Positions 38,390-53,012 are shown, numbered from the stretch's first letter. The stretch is DNA of 64,000 bases from Deinococcus apachensis DSM 19763 (GCF_000381345.1 NZ_KB906398.1:822378-886377), one strand, 5' to 3'. Made by a program: numbers and translations. The notes: generated from the letters alone by a model not told the origin.

Positions 38390-39444
<1,055 letters not shown>

Positions 39445-39448
<4 letters not shown>

Positions 39449-40200
39449 GACTCGCGGGCCTCCATCGGCAACTGCCAGTCAATCGGCGTCTCCCCCGCCT
39501 CCTCCAGCGCGGCGTTTACCCGTGAGAAGGGCCGTGTGCCCAGGAACTTCGCCACACTGAGGGGACTGGGGTGGGCCGACTCGATGATGACGTGCTGCGG
39601 GTTGGTGACGAGCTTGGCCTTTTTGCGGGCGTAGGCGCCCCACAGCACGAACACGACCCGCGTGGGCTTGTCGTTCACGGCGCGGATCACGGCGTCGGTG
39701 AATTGCTCCCACCCCTTGCCCGCATGGCTGTTGGGCTCGCCCTGGCGAACGGTCAGGACAGCGTTCAGCAGCAGGACGCCCTGCTCGGCCCAGTGGTGCA
39801 GGTAGCCGTGCCGCGGCGGCTTGAACCCCACGTCGCTCTGCAACTCCTTGTAAATGTTCCCGAGACTGGGGGGCGGACGGACACCGGGCCGCACGCTGAA
39901 GGCCAGGCCATGCGCCTGCCCGGGGCCGTGGTAAGGGTCCTGGCCCAGGATGAAGACCTTCACGTTCTCCAGCGGCGTGTAGCGCAGGGCGTTGAACACG
40001 TCGGGTGCGGGCGGAAAGACGTTGTGGGTGCGGCGTTCCTCGACCAGGAAATCCTTGAGGGTGTGGAAGTACGGCGCGGCGAACTCGGGGGCGAGGGCGC
40101 GCTGCCACGACTCGGGAAGACCGGCGGGCAGGATGGGTTTGGGGACCCCGGACTTGGGGTCGCTGGACGTGAGGCCGAACAGGTCGGGCTGGTCACTCAT
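39445..40200 (-). CDS. ung: Uracil-DNA glycosylase (family 1)
   Basis: Ung, 251 aa: removes uracil from DNA. The catalytic Asp and water-activating motif [17 protein letters not shown] is near residue 85, [10 protein letters not shown] near 140, and the DNA-intercalation loop [13 protein letters not shown] near 210. The N-terminal 20 residues are variable. ATG at 40200 has GGAG about 11 nt upstream. The frame is open upstream without a stop through the photolyase C-terminal half, so a fused product cannot be excluded; the ATG overlapping a TGA in the photolyase N-terminal frame (ATGA) instead suggests coupled separate genes. Confidence 0.95.
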
Positions 40201-41753
40201 GGGTGGGGATCTCCGTTTCGGGGCAGTTCGGGGCGGCTTCTCGGGCTTGGGCGGCAGGCCCCGGGCGGCCCGCTCGGCGCGCAGCACGGCCTTTTTGCGG
40301 CTGCCGTGGCGCCCGTAGATGCGCCGGGCCTCGGCCTCGAAGCTTGCACTCTCCCGCGCAGCATAGATTCTGGCCCGCGCGGCGGCCCCGGCTTTTCCTT
40401 CATCGACGATGGGCGGCGGGTAATCCAGGCGCGCCGAGCCGCTCCACTCCCACGGGGCGTGCAGGAAATCCAGGGGCGCGTCCGCGAGTTCCGGCACCCA
40501 GCGGCGGATGAAGGTTCCATCCGGGTCCTGCTCCCGCGCCTGCCGGGTGGGCGAGTAGATGCGGACGCGGTTGATGCCCACCGTGGCGCTTTGCATCTGC
40601 ATCTGCGACCAGTGGATGCCGGGTTCGTTGTCGAGCCACTGCCGCGCCAGGAAGAGACCAATCGGCCGCCAGTGCAGCCACAGGTGCTGCGAGGCGAAGG
40701 AGACGAGCATCGCGCGCATGCGGAAGTTGAGCCAGCCCGTCGCGTGCAGCATCCGCATGCAGGCGTCCACGAGGGGATACCCCGTCTGCCCGTGCGACCA
40801 GCGGTCGTAGAACTCCTGATCCCAGTGGGGCTCCCGAAGGCCGTCAAAGACCGGGTTGAGGTTCCGAAACTCCATCTCCGGCTCGGATTCCAGGCGCTGG
40901 ATGAAGTGGCAGTGCCAGTGCAGGCGGCTCTCGAAGGAGCGGAGGGAGCGCACCCAGCGGGGATCAGCGTCCGGTTCACCCCTGACCGCCGCGAGGCGCC
41001 GCCGGGTCGCCTGCACGACCTCCCGCAGCGAGATGGTCCCGAAGGCGAGGGGGCTGAGAGACGAGAGCAGCTTTCCTCGGCGGTTAGGGGACTGCTCAGC
41101 TCGCGCTGGTAGTCCACCCCGCGCACGGTGAGGAACGAGTCGAGGATGCCGTGGGCGACTGACTCTCCACCAGGAAGGATGAGCTTGTCGTTGGGTGGGA
41201 CGCCCAGTTCCGCGTGGGTACACAAGCCGCCGGGTGAGAGGTCCGTCCCCCTCAAAGCGGAGGGCGTGGGGACGAGCGGCGCCGCCATTCTCTCCTCCCA
41301 CGTGTCCGCCCAGCCGTCCCGGTCGCGCAACCTCCGCACCACTCCGCTTTGCGGCAGTTCGGTGAAGGGAATGCCCCGCTTCCGCGCCCAGGCCCGCACT
41401 CGCCGGTCCCGCCCGTAGCTGACCCCATTCCCGGTTTCCTCGTGTGCCCACAGGCCGCCGATGGGCACGAGTTCGGACAGTTCTTCCAGCACGGCGACCG
41501 CCTCGCCCCGGCGTACGACGAGGGGAGTGCCGAGCACCCGGAGCCGCTCGTCCAACTCGGCCAGGCAGCCGTTCAGATACGTCAGGTGGTGCCCGGCGAA
41601 CTCCTCGTGGTGGAGTTGCTCGGGCTCGTAGAGGTAAAGGGGCAGCACAGGCCCGCGCTCCGCTGCCCGAATCAGGGGAGCGTGGTCGCGCACGCGCAGG
41701 TCCTTCTTGAACCAGACGACCTGCACCGGGGGACCGCTGGGCGGACGGGGCAT
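40201..41753 (-). pseudogene. Cryptochrome/DNA photolyase family gene, frameshifted
   Basis: The N-terminal photolyase domain (VVWFKKDLRVRDHAPLIRAA ... YLYEP) reads from ATG 41753 in one frame up to CSRLSAP near 41055. The FAD-binding C-terminal domain (LAFGTISLREVVQATRRRLA ... GWLNFRMRAMLVSFASQHLW, IGLFLARQWLDNEPGIHWSQ) continues in another frame to about 40201. The break falls at the five-G run 41049-41053. One additional base there would restore CSRLSAP-LAFGTIS. All FAD-pocket motifs are intact, so this is either a recent mutation or a homopolymer sequencing error. Past the last motif (YGRHGSRKK) the second frame has no stop and enters ung. Intact, it would repair UV photoproducts or act as a photolyase-like protein. 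Confidence 0.85.
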
Positions 41754-41754
41754 C

Positions 41755-41770
41755 GGGGAGGAGTCTCCCC
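41755..41770 (-). promoter_or_regulatory. Hairpin covering the photolyase ribosome-binding site
   Basis: Minus strand GGGGAG-ACTC-CTCCCC is a perfect 6-bp stem with a tetraloop, ending one nt before the ATG. It would hide the GGGGGAG ribosome-binding sequence, so translation may be low or controlled. Confidence 0.5.
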
Positions 41771-41810
41771 CACCTCATCCGCGTGGACGGTAGGCGCCCG
41801 CCCACACTCA

Positions 41811-41848
41811 GGAAAAGGTAAAGCGGGCCGCCTCTCTGGACGACCCGC
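41811..41848 (-). terminator. Terminator of carA
   Basis: Minus strand GCGGGTCG pairs with CGGCCCGC (one G-U pair), 10-nt loop, then TTTACCTTTT, about 18 nt after the carA stop. Confidence 0.6.
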
Positions 41849-41865
41849 CCTCAATCACGAGAAGC

Positions 41866-43050
<1,185 letters not shown>

Positions 43051-43102
43051 AGATAAGCCCTCCATGCGCGCCTCACGGGACGCGCTTCATGGTCGGCGCC
43101 GG

Positions 43103-44740
43103 TCACCAGCGGTACTGGACCGACGACTGACCGATGATGACACCGCCCTGCAAGGAGCGTTGTGACGTCATGCCGTCATACCGGTTGATGAGGTCGGCGA
43201 AGACATTGGAGAAGCGGCCGAGCATAGGGTCCGCGTTCCCGCCGGTCGTCGCCGCAGCAAGGGCGGCCTGGAAGTCCGCCGCGCTCAGGTCCGGCAGGTT
43301 GCGGCCATAGCTCCACCCCGCCGCATTCGTCAGGTTGATGCCCGCAGCCCGGAAGGCGTCGCTGGTGCCAAGCGTCGGGGCACCCCCGGCGAGGGCGGCC
43401 CGCAGCGCCTCCTCGTTGTAGGCCGTGACGAGATAGTCGCCGCGGAAGCCGTACACCATCTTCAGGCGGCCGAGAGCGTTCGTCAGGTCCTCCAGGCTGC
43501 GGTTGGCGGTGTTCAGGGCCGCGGCTTCCGCTGGGCTCTGCTCACCGGAGGTCAACGACCCAGTCAGCCCCTTGAACAGGCCCCCGAGGTTGCCTTTCAG
43601 CCCCGCCAGGGCAGCGTTCACGCTCGCGGCGTACTCGGGCAGTTGCGCTTCCGCGGCGGCGCGTTCGGTGACGCGCTGGTAGGTGACGGAGTACCGCAGG
43701 GCAGCGAGGGGATCGTTCGTGTTCAGCCCCGCCCGGCTCCCGCCCGCCAGGGTGACCCGGGCGCACTCGTCCCCCAGATACTGGCTGCTCCGTTCCAGGT
43801 AGTTGGCGAGCTGGCTGTCCGTCAGGAACCCGAAGGGCTCCAGCAGGTCCACCCGGGTGAGCCAGCGGGCCACATACGCGGGCTGCTCAGGGGCGCACGC
43901 ACTCGCCGACACATTCTCAGCATCAGCGGGAATCACGTCCTGCACGCGGAAGTTGGTGGTGTGGGTCAGGATGCGGCGCAGGGGCTGATCCTTGCCCTGC
44001 GCGTTGGGCACCTGGGCGCTGCGGGCCGTGAGCCCCGCCGCCGTGGTTGTGAAGCCCGCCGCGTACTGCCCCAGCGTGTCCACCGCGTCCACGATGGGCG
44101 AGAGCAGCCGGGGCAGCCCGAAGCGCGCGAACTGCCCCCGAACGACCTTCGCGATCCCCGAGAAGTTGAGGAAGAGGCTCAGCTCCTGGTTGCCCACCGT
44201 CCGCGTAGGTGTGGTGTAGGTCGCGGAATCGCCCAGTTTCGGGGCAGCCTTGCCCCCCAGCCGCCCCAGGTAATTCATCAGCAGCGTCTTGTCGGTGGAG
44301 AAGTAGACCAGGCCGCCCGCCTGCCCAGCGAACACGTTCCCCGCCCGCACGAGGGGATACGCTCCCACCCGCGCCCCGGGTACCTTGGGAAGCTGCGCCC
44401 CGAAGAACTCGGAGGCGAGGTCGCCCGCCCGCGTGACGCCCAGCACTTCCGGCGAGAAGTTGGACCCCTGGCCCACCGTGAACACCCCGAGCGCCGCTTC
44501 CTGCCCCAGCGAGTCGGCCAGGATCGCCTGAAGCCCCTGGACGGTCTGCCCCGCCTCCCCCTCGGCGTCCACCCCCAGCGCACGTTCCAACAGACCCGCG
44601 ACACGTCCAAAGGTGGGCGCGGCGTTCCGCGTCTCCAGGGTCAGGAGAGCCCCCGCCGGAAGTTGCTCGGCCAGCGGGGCAGCCCCGGCAGCGGAGACGG
44701 CGAGGAGCGTGGTCAGGGCAGCCGTGAGGGGAAGTCTCAT
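43103..44740 (-). CDS. Secreted DUF3352-like protein of unknown function
   Basis: 545 aa with a signal peptide (TAALTTLLAVSAAGAAPLAE). The mature protein has alternating strands and helices, including LPAGALLTLETRNAAPTFGR at the start, ELSLFLNFSGIAKVVRGQFA near 195, LKMVYGFRGDYLVTAYNEEA near 430. This layout resembles DUF3352 proteins; I hold the family loosely. ATG at 44740 fits a leaderless promoter (TAGGAT, 7 nt). It lies between the NAGS-like gene and carA on the same strand. Confidence 0.7.
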   Translation of the reverse strand: MRLPLTAALTTLLAVSAAGAAPLAEQLPAGALLTLETRNAAPTFGRVAGLLERALGVDAEGEAGQTVQGLQAILADSLGQEAALGVFTVGQGSNFSPEVLGVTRAGDLASEFFGAQLPKVPGARVGAYPLVRAGNVFAGQAGGLVYFSTDKTLLMNYLGRLGGKAAPKLGDSATYTTPTRTVGNQELSLFLNFSGIAKVVRGQFARFGLPRLLSPIVDAVDTLGQYAAGFTTTAAGLTARSAQVPNAQGKDQPLRRILTHTTNFRVQDVIPADAENVSASACAPEQPAYVARWLTRVDLLEPFGFLTDSQLANYLERSSQYLGDECARVTLAGGSRAGLNTNDPLAALRYSVTYQRVTERAAAEAQLPEYAASVNAALAGLKGNLGGLFKGLTGSLTSGEQSPAEAAALNTANRSLEDLTNALGRLKMVYGFRGDYLVTAYNEEALRAALAGGAPTLGTSDAFRAAGINLTNAAGWSYGRNLPDLSAADFQAALAAATTGGNADPMLGRFSNVFADLINRYDGMTSQRSLQGGVIIGQSSVQYRW

Positions 44741-44747
44741 AGCCCCC

Positions 44748-44753
44748 ATCCTA
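44748..44753 (-). promoter_or_regulatory. -10 element TAGGAT (leaderless) of the DUF3352-like gene
   Basis: TAGGAT, 7 nt, then ATG at 44740 on the minus strand. Confidence 0.45.
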
Positions 44754-44789
44754 GCCGTGAGCTCGGCATACTGGGGACGCACATCTGCC

Positions 44790-45320
<531 letters not shown>

Positions 45321-45402
45321 GGGCGACCCCCGGGGGTGGATTGAAGGTCAGGAGCGGTGAGAACGCCTCTCCCTCCGGCCCACCCCCAACCCGCAGTTCC
45401 AG

Positions 45403-45873
45403 TTACGCCTTGCTGGCGTTGCGGTCCAGCGGGCGCATCCAGGTTGTGCCGCCGGGGCGCTCGCTGCGGGCGCGGTAGGCGCGAATCTGCGGGGCATCGG
45501 GGAGTTCGCCCATCACCACGGCGAGGGGCACCTGCTGGAAGCCGAAGTTGCTCCAGTCTCCGCCCTTGCTGAACATGTAAATCGCCCGGTCGCCGCGTCC
45601 CTGGGCGAACTGAATGGCGCTCATGACCAGCCGGCGGCCCAGCCCACTCCCCCGCGCGCCCGGCAGCACCGCCGCGCCTCGCAGCAGGGAGGCGCCGTCC
45701 CCGTGCTCCAGGCCGATGGCGCCCACCGGCTGACCGCCCCGCGTGGCGATCCAGTAGGTCGTGCCGTCGGCGAGTGCCGCCTCGGTTTCCAGCCCGGCTT
45801 CCTGCATCACGCGGGTGACAGTGTCCTTGTCCTGGGGACCAGCGAGGCGAATCTGAATGTTCGGGTCGGTCAT
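45403..45873 (-). CDS. GNAT N-acetyltransferase (paralogue 1)
   Basis: 156 aa. Acetyl-CoA-binding segment LPGARGSGLGRRLVMSAIQF near residue 75, with IGLEHGDGASLLRGAAVLP before it and SNFGFQQVPLAVVMGEL after. Clearly paralogous to the next gene upstream (45990-46496), sharing YWIA, IGLEHG, PGARG.GLGR and RGDRA.Y.FS. Substrate unknown; the neighbourhood suggests amino-acid metabolism. ATG at 45873 preceded by CGGAGG. A TATGCT -10 lies about 77 nt upstream. Confidence 0.83.
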   Translation of the reverse strand: MTDPNIQIRLAGPQDKDTVTRVMQEAGLETEAALADGTTYWIATRGGQPVGAIGLEHGDGASLLRGAAVLPGARGSGLGRRLVMSAIQFAQGRGDRAIYMFSKGGDWSNFGFQQVPLAVVMGELPDAPQIRAYRARSERPGGTTWMRPLDRNASKA

Positions 45874-45949
45874 GGAAATGTCCTCCGGGGGGGGTCGTGC
45901 CGGGGTCACCCACGCAGGTGTCCGGCGCGGCTGAATTGTGCGTGCGCGC

Positions 45950-45955
45950 AGCATA
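45950..45955 (-). promoter_or_regulatory. -10 element TATGCT upstream of GNAT paralogue 1
   Basis: TATGCT on the minus strand about 77 nt before the ATG; -35 not evident. Confidence 0.33.
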
Positions 45956-45989
45956 GCGCACCCCGCCGGGCAGGAGGGTCGGGGCGTGT

Positions 45990-46496
45990 TCAGGCACGGC
46001 CAGCCTCCCCGGCGGGCACATTCAGGGTCCGTTTCCAGGCCACCTCATTCTTGATCCAGCCGCGTTGCAGCCCGCTGAGGACCTGGGGCGTGTGGGGCAG
46101 CGCCGCTGCGAGTTCAGCCACGGGCACCTCCTCGAAGCCGAAGGACTGCCAGAACGGCCCCGCGTCGGTGGAAAACAGGTAGACCGCGCGGTCCCCCCGC
46201 AGGGTGGCGTAGGTCAGGGCCGACTCCGCCAGCGCCCGGCCCAGGCCCTGCCCGCGCGCCCCCGGCACCACGGCGGTCGAGCGGATCAGCGAGGCGTCCT
46301 CGCCGTGTTCCAGGCCGATGCAACCGCCCGGCACGCCGTCGAGTTCGGCGATCCAGTAGGTGGACCCGTCCAGCGTCACGGTAATGGTGCCCCGATCGCT
46401 GCTCAGGCCCACGGCCAGGATGAGGTCACGCAGGGTGTCGAGGTCGGCCCCGGTCGTGGCCTGACGGAGTTTGACGTGCATGTCAGTGAGGGTCAT
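45990..46496 (-). CDS. GNAT N-acetyltransferase (paralogue 2)
   Basis: 168 aa, tandem paralogue of the previous gene: STYWIAELDG, IGLEHGEDASLIRSTAVVPG, ARGQGLGRALAESALTYATL, RGDRAVYLFSTDAGPFWQSF. ATG with GGAGG 8 nt before it. 36 nt downstream of the HIT gene, so it may belong to the argH transcript. The pair probably arose by local duplication; substrate unknown. Confidence 0.82.
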   Translation of the reverse strand: MTLTDMHVKLRQATTGADLDTLRDLILAVGLSSDRGTITVTLDGSTYWIAELDGVPGGCIGLEHGEDASLIRSTAVVPGARGQGLGRALAESALTYATLRGDRAVYLFSTDAGPFWQSFGFEEVPVAELAAALPHTPQVLSGLQRGWIKNEVAWKRTLNVPAGEAGRA

Positions 46497-46532
46497 GTCG
46501 GAGGCCTCCGGGAGGAGAGGGAAGGTATAAAT

Positions 46533-47038
46533 TCAGGTCGGCTCGGGAACGGCAGGCTCCCCAGGTCGTCGCTCGGCCTCCCGCGCCGCCGCCTTAAGGA
46601 AGTACCGCAGCCCTGCGCCCGCTGCCGCGTCCGTGTTCCAACGAGGAATGACGTGCAGGTGAACGTGCGGGATGTGCTGACCACCCGCCGGGCAGACGTT
46701 CCAGCCCACCGTGTACCCGTCTGGCTGGACGGTCGCGTCCAGATGCGCCCTCACCTCGGCGAGCAGGGCGTGAGCCGCCGCTACTTCCCCCGGCGTCATC
46801 TCGAAGACGGTCGGGCAGGGGCGTTTGGTCACGATGATCCCGGAGAACGGCAGTCCCTCGGCGTACTGGGGGGCGAGTTGGCTGTAGACGCACAGGTCGT
46901 TCTGGATGGTGAAGCCGTCGGCGGTCAGCCGTCCGGCCACGTCCGGCACGAGCGGATTCTCCCCCGCGTGCGCCAGCCAGTGCGCCCACTCCTCCTCCCG
47001 CTTTTCCAGGAGAGTGCCGTCCAGGTTCACGGTCACCT

Positions 47039-47042
<4 letters not shown>
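46533..47042 (-). CDS. HIT (histidine triad) family protein
   Basis: 169 aa. The histidine triad HIPHVHLHVIPR near residue 125 is diagnostic of nucleotide hydrolases/transferases of the HIT superfamily. It is longer than HINT proteins (about 115 aa). GTG at 47042 overlaps the argH stop by 4 nt, so it is translated with argH. No established link to arginine metabolism. Confidence 0.87.
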
Positions 47043-48972
<1,930 letters not shown>

Positions 48973-49062
48973 GCTGTCGCCTCCAGCGTTAGGGGCGGCT
49001 CGTTCGTGTGCGCGTCCCCAGCAGTCGCCAGACGCACCCTATATCCCTGCGACAACTTCATC

Positions 49063-50310
<1,248 letters not shown>

Positions 50311-50436
50311 GGTGTCATTCTCTCCGGGGTGATGAGGGGACGGTCCGGGACACGCAGACACCCCGGCACGACGCGCCCGGCCTGTCCACTGGGGAAGGCC
50401 GGGGCGTCAGCGTCGGGGGGTCAGGGTCAGCATGTT

Positions 50437-50474
50437 TCTGTATGGATATACGCCAGAGCGTATGTCTATGCAGA
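50437..50474. promoter_or_regulatory. Candidate double ArgR operator of argG
   Basis: TCTGTATGGATATACGC and GCGTATGTCTATGCAGA are inverted copies (14 of 17 positions) separated by CAGA. Each half is itself box-like, and the two centres are about 21 bp apart, the spacing of paired ArgR boxes. It begins at the predicted transcription start of argG. Binding by ArgR is inference; the argR gene is not in the window. Confidence 0.58.
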
Positions 50475-50503
50475 AGGGTAACAGGCCCGCGCGGGGGGGT
50501 CAA
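50475..50503 (-). promoter_or_regulatory. Promoter of argG
   Basis: Minus strand TTGACC (50498-50503), 17 nt, TACCCT (50475-50480). Start near 50468, inside the palindrome. The leader of about 155 nt contains the inverted repeat CGGCCT/AGGCCG. Confidence 0.7.
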
Positions 50504-50516
50504 GGGGAGTTGGGCC

Positions 50517-50538
50517 GGGGGACGGCACAGCGTCCCCC
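50517..50538 (-). terminator. Hairpin downstream of the beta-barrel protein gene
   Basis: Minus strand GGGGGACG-CTGTGC-CGTCCCCC, an 8-bp perfect stem about 38 nt after the stop codon; no T-tract. Likely terminator or mRNA-end hairpin. Confidence 0.42.
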
Positions 50539-50575
50539 CAACCGGAAAGGGGCCGGGGGGACGGAGGGCGGACCT

Positions 50576-51034
50576 TTAACGGAACTGGTAATCCAGCCCA
50601 ACGCGAGCCCCAAAGCCGAATCCGATACCGCTGTTGGCTGTGGACAGGCCGAGAGTCGGGCCAGCGTTGACCTCGCCGAAGACGTTGAAGGGACCCGTCA
50701 CGTTGTACCGCACACCCAACAGGCCGTGGGGGTAAGCGCTGAGGCCAAGGTTGGCCCCCACCGACACGCTGGCACCCAGCCCCGCCCCGTAGTAGGGGGT
50801 CAGACCACCCAGGCTGAGGCCGCTGAAGTTGTTGAGGTACGCCACCTCGCCACCCACGCCGATGCTGCCCCCCCGGAAAAGGTTCAGACCGGTCAGGCCG
50901 AAGCGCAGGTTGGAGCCCGTCTGGTAATACAGCCCGGCCCCGCCCGCGCCCAGGCCGACGAAGCCGCCAAAGGAATCGGCGGCGGCGGAGGAAACGGCCG
51001 TCAGGGCCAGGATGCCAAGCAGAGCCTTCTTCAT
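50576..51034 (-). CDS. Small exported beta-barrel-like protein
   Basis: 152 aa. Signal peptide (LLGILALTAVSSAAADSFGG), then alternating glycine-rich amphipathic strands (VGLGAGGAGLYYQTGSNLRF, GGEVAYLNNFSGLSLGGL) ending in LDYQFR, with an aromatic residue near the C-terminus as in outer-membrane barrels. About eight strands would fit. ATG follows a TATGCT -10 by 6 nt (leaderless). Function unknown. Confidence 0.72.
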   Translation of the reverse strand: MKKALLGILALTAVSSAAADSFGGFVGLGAGGAGLYYQTGSNLRFGLTGLNLFRGGSIGVGGEVAYLNNFSGLSLGGLTPYYGAGLGASVSVGANLGLSAYPHGLLGVRYNVTGPFNVFGEVNAGPTLGLSTANSGIGFGFGARVGLDYQFR

Positions 51035-51040
51035 AGGTGG

Positions 51041-51046
51041 AGCATA
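51041..51046 (-). promoter_or_regulatory. -10 element TATGCT (leaderless) of the beta-barrel gene
   Basis: TATGCT, 6 nt, then ATG at 51034 on the minus strand. Confidence 0.45.
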
Positions 51047-51120
51047 GTCAAAAGAGGGTGCGCCGAAAACCGGCTGACCTTTAAGGCTTACCGGCCTGAC
51101 TTTGTTTTTTCATTCATGCT

Positions 51121-52254
51121 TTATTCGGTCACGCCCACTTCGGCCGGGCGGCTTAACCGTTCCAGGGCCTGTTCCAATTGGGGACGGGATTTGCAAAACG
51201 CCAGGCGAAGGAGCCCCCGGGGGGCCGGGTGATTCAGGTAGAAGGCCTCGCCGGGGATGAGGGCCACCCCCGCGTCACACACTAGGGCCTCCGCCTGCCA
51301 GCCAGGGCGACGGGCGGTGAGAAAATAGGTGCCACGCGGCTCGAAGACGGTCGCCCCCAGGTTGCGCAGCCCCTGAGCGAGCAGCCCCAGCCGTTTGCCA
51401 TATTCGTCCCGCAGCCCCTCGTAAAAGCCCTCCCGCCGCGCGACGGGCAACGCCGAGGCCACGGCTGTCTGAAAGGGCGTCGGGGTGCAGAACGAGCCCA
51501 CCTGCCGGATCGCCGCGATATTTCCCGCCAGACCGGGAGGACAGGCCACCCAGCCGACACGCCAGCCGGTCGCCTCCAATCGCTTGCCCGCGCTGCCCAC
51601 GGTGAACGTGCGCTCCGGCGCGAGTTCCCGCAGGGCCACCGGCCTCTCCCCGAAATACAACTCGTCGTACACCTCGTCGCTGACGATCCAGAGGTCGTGT
51701 TCGCGGGCGAGGGCGACCAGGGCGTCCAACTCGGCGCGGGAGAACACGGTCCCGGTCGGGTTGTAGGGGCTGTTCAGGAGCAGGGCGCGAGTGCGGGGCG
51801 TGACGGCGTTTCGCACAGCGCTCAGGTCGAGCGTCCAGCCCTCCGCGTCATTTAACTGCATGGGCACAGTGACGGGCACGGCCCCCGCCAGCCGCGCCTG
51901 GGGCACATACACGTCGAACACCGGTTCGAGCATCAGCACCTCGTCGCCGGGGCCGTACAGGGCGAGGGCGAGGATGTTCAGCGCCTCAGTCGCTCCCGAG
52001 GTCACGACCACGTCGGCGCCGTCCACCCCCAGGTCCGCGCCGACGGCGTCCCGCAGCGCGGGCAGGCCCGCCGGGGGCGCGTACTGGTCATTCACCCCCA
52101 CGGCCCGCCGCGCCGCGTTGAGGAGGAAGGCGGGCGGCGGGTCGGAGGGGAAACCCTGCCCCAGGTTCACCGCGCCGTATTGCACGGCAAGGCGGCTCAT
52201 GTGCGCGAACACGCTCTCGGAGGACGACCGGGCACGCGGCAGGAGTTCAGGCAT
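51121..52254 (-). CDS. Pyridoxal-phosphate aminotransferase (class I/II)
   Basis: 377 aa, fold type I aminotransferase close to the methionine/kynurenine aminotransferase group (YbdL-like). AVNLGQGFPSDPPPAFLLNA at the start, SGATEALNILALALYGPGDE near 87, NSPYNPTGTVFSRAELDAL near 160, and the PLP Lys in VGSAGKRLEATGWRVGWV near 225. Substrate not determined. ATG at 52254; upstream in-frame sequence is Arg/Gln-rich and not conserved-looking. Divergent from the exporter gene. Confidence 0.9.
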   Translation of the reverse strand: MPELLPRARSSSESVFAHMSRLAVQYGAVNLGQGFPSDPPPAFLLNAARRAVGVNDQYAPPAGLPALRDAVGADLGVDGADVVVTSGATEALNILALALYGPGDEVLMLEPVFDVYVPQARLAGAVPVTVPMQLNDAEGWTLDLSAVRNAVTPRTRALLLNSPYNPTGTVFSRAELDALVALAREHDLWIVSDEVYDELYFGERPVALRELAPERTFTVGSAGKRLEATGWRVGWVACPPGLAGNIAAIRQVGSFCTPTPFQTAVASALPVARREGFYEGLRDEYGKRLGLLAQGLRNLGATVFEPRGTYFLTARRPGWQAEALVCDAGVALIPGEAFYLNHPAPRGLLRLAFCKSRPQLEQALERLSRPAEVGVTE

Positions 52255-52260
52255 GGGTGC

Positions 52261-52266
52261 AGTCTG
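52261..52266 (-). promoter_or_regulatory. -10-like CAGACT of the aminotransferase gene
   Basis: CAGACT, 6 nt, then ATG at 52254 on the minus strand; deviates from TANNNT. TACACT further upstream (about 52285) is an alternative. Confidence 0.3.
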
Positions 52267-52319
52267 GGCGCTCGGGGAGAGGAAGTGTAGAGCATGGGTC
52301 AGACAGGAACGTGGCGCCC

Positions 52320-52325
52320 TATCCT
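52320..52325 (+). promoter_or_regulatory. -10 element TATCCT (leaderless) of the LysE-type exporter gene
   Basis: TATCCT, 7 nt, then GTG at 52333. It supports this start over an ATG 39 nt earlier, which would place the promoter within the gene. Confidence 0.5.
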
Positions 52326-52332
52326 CTTCCCC

Positions 52333-52947
52333 GTGCCCCCCTTCCCGCGCGGCCTGACGCTGGGCCTCACGCTGATCGTCGCCATCGGTCCGCAGAACGC
52401 CTTTGTGCTGCGGCAGGGGCTGACGAGGAGGTACGCCCTGCTGGCCGCGCTGGTCTGCTCGCTGACCGACACGCTGCTGATCGCGTTCGGCGTCCTGGGA
52501 GTCGGCACCCTGCTGGCCCAGTCCCCGGTGCTGGTCGTGATCGGAACGCTGGCGGGCGCGGCCTTTCTGCTGTGGTACGGGTGGCGTTCCTTCCACTCAG
52601 CCAGACATCCGGGGACTCTCCAGACAGAGGGGCAGGTCGCTCATACCCCCGGCACCGTCCTCGTCACGGCCGCCGCCTTCAGCCTCCTCAATCCCCACGC
52701 GATCCTCGACACGGTGGTCCTGATCGGCGGGGCGAGCGCCGGGCTGGGCGGCGCGGGCCGGAACGCCTTCCTCCTCGGCACAGTCCTGGCTTCATGGACA
52801 TGGTTTTTCGGCCTCGCCCTCCTTGCGGGCCGCTTCGCGCCGCTGATGCGTTCGCCCCGGGCGTGGCAGGTGCTGGACGTGCTGATCGGGGTGGTGATGT
52901 GGACGATAGCGGCTGGGCTGGTGCGGGGAGTGCTGCCGGTGGGCTAG
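52333..52947 (+). CDS. LysE/ArgO family amino-acid exporter
   Basis: 204 aa, six predicted transmembrane helices. Family motifs: LTLIVAIGPQNAFVLRQGL at the N-terminus and AAFSLLNPHAILDTVVLIGG near 125, characteristic of the LysE/ArgO branch that exports basic amino acids. Lying between argG and carB, an arginine or lysine exporter is plausible (inference). GTG at 52333 chosen from the leaderless promoter and because it begins just before helix 1. Confidence 0.88.
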   Translation: MPPFPRGLTLGLTLIVAIGPQNAFVLRQGLTRRYALLAALVCSLTDTLLIAFGVLGVGTLLAQSPVLVVIGTLAGAAFLLWYGWRSFHSARHPGTLQTEGQVAHTPGTVLVTAAAFSLLNPHAILDTVVLIGGASAGLGGAGRNAFLLGTVLASWTWFFGLALLAGRFAPLMRSPRAWQVLDVLIGVVMWTIAAGLVRGVLPVG

Positions 52948-53012
52948 GGCCGCTGGAGCAGCACGGTTGCCCCCGGACACGCGGGCAGCAGGGTGCGACC
53001 TCCCGCCACGCT

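Noticed and set aside
41754..41865. Search for the palindromic radiation/desiccation response motif upstream of the photolyase, rpoD, msrB and other stress genes
   Set aside because: No 17-bp TTATG-N7-CATAA-like palindrome was visible in these upstream regions by eye.
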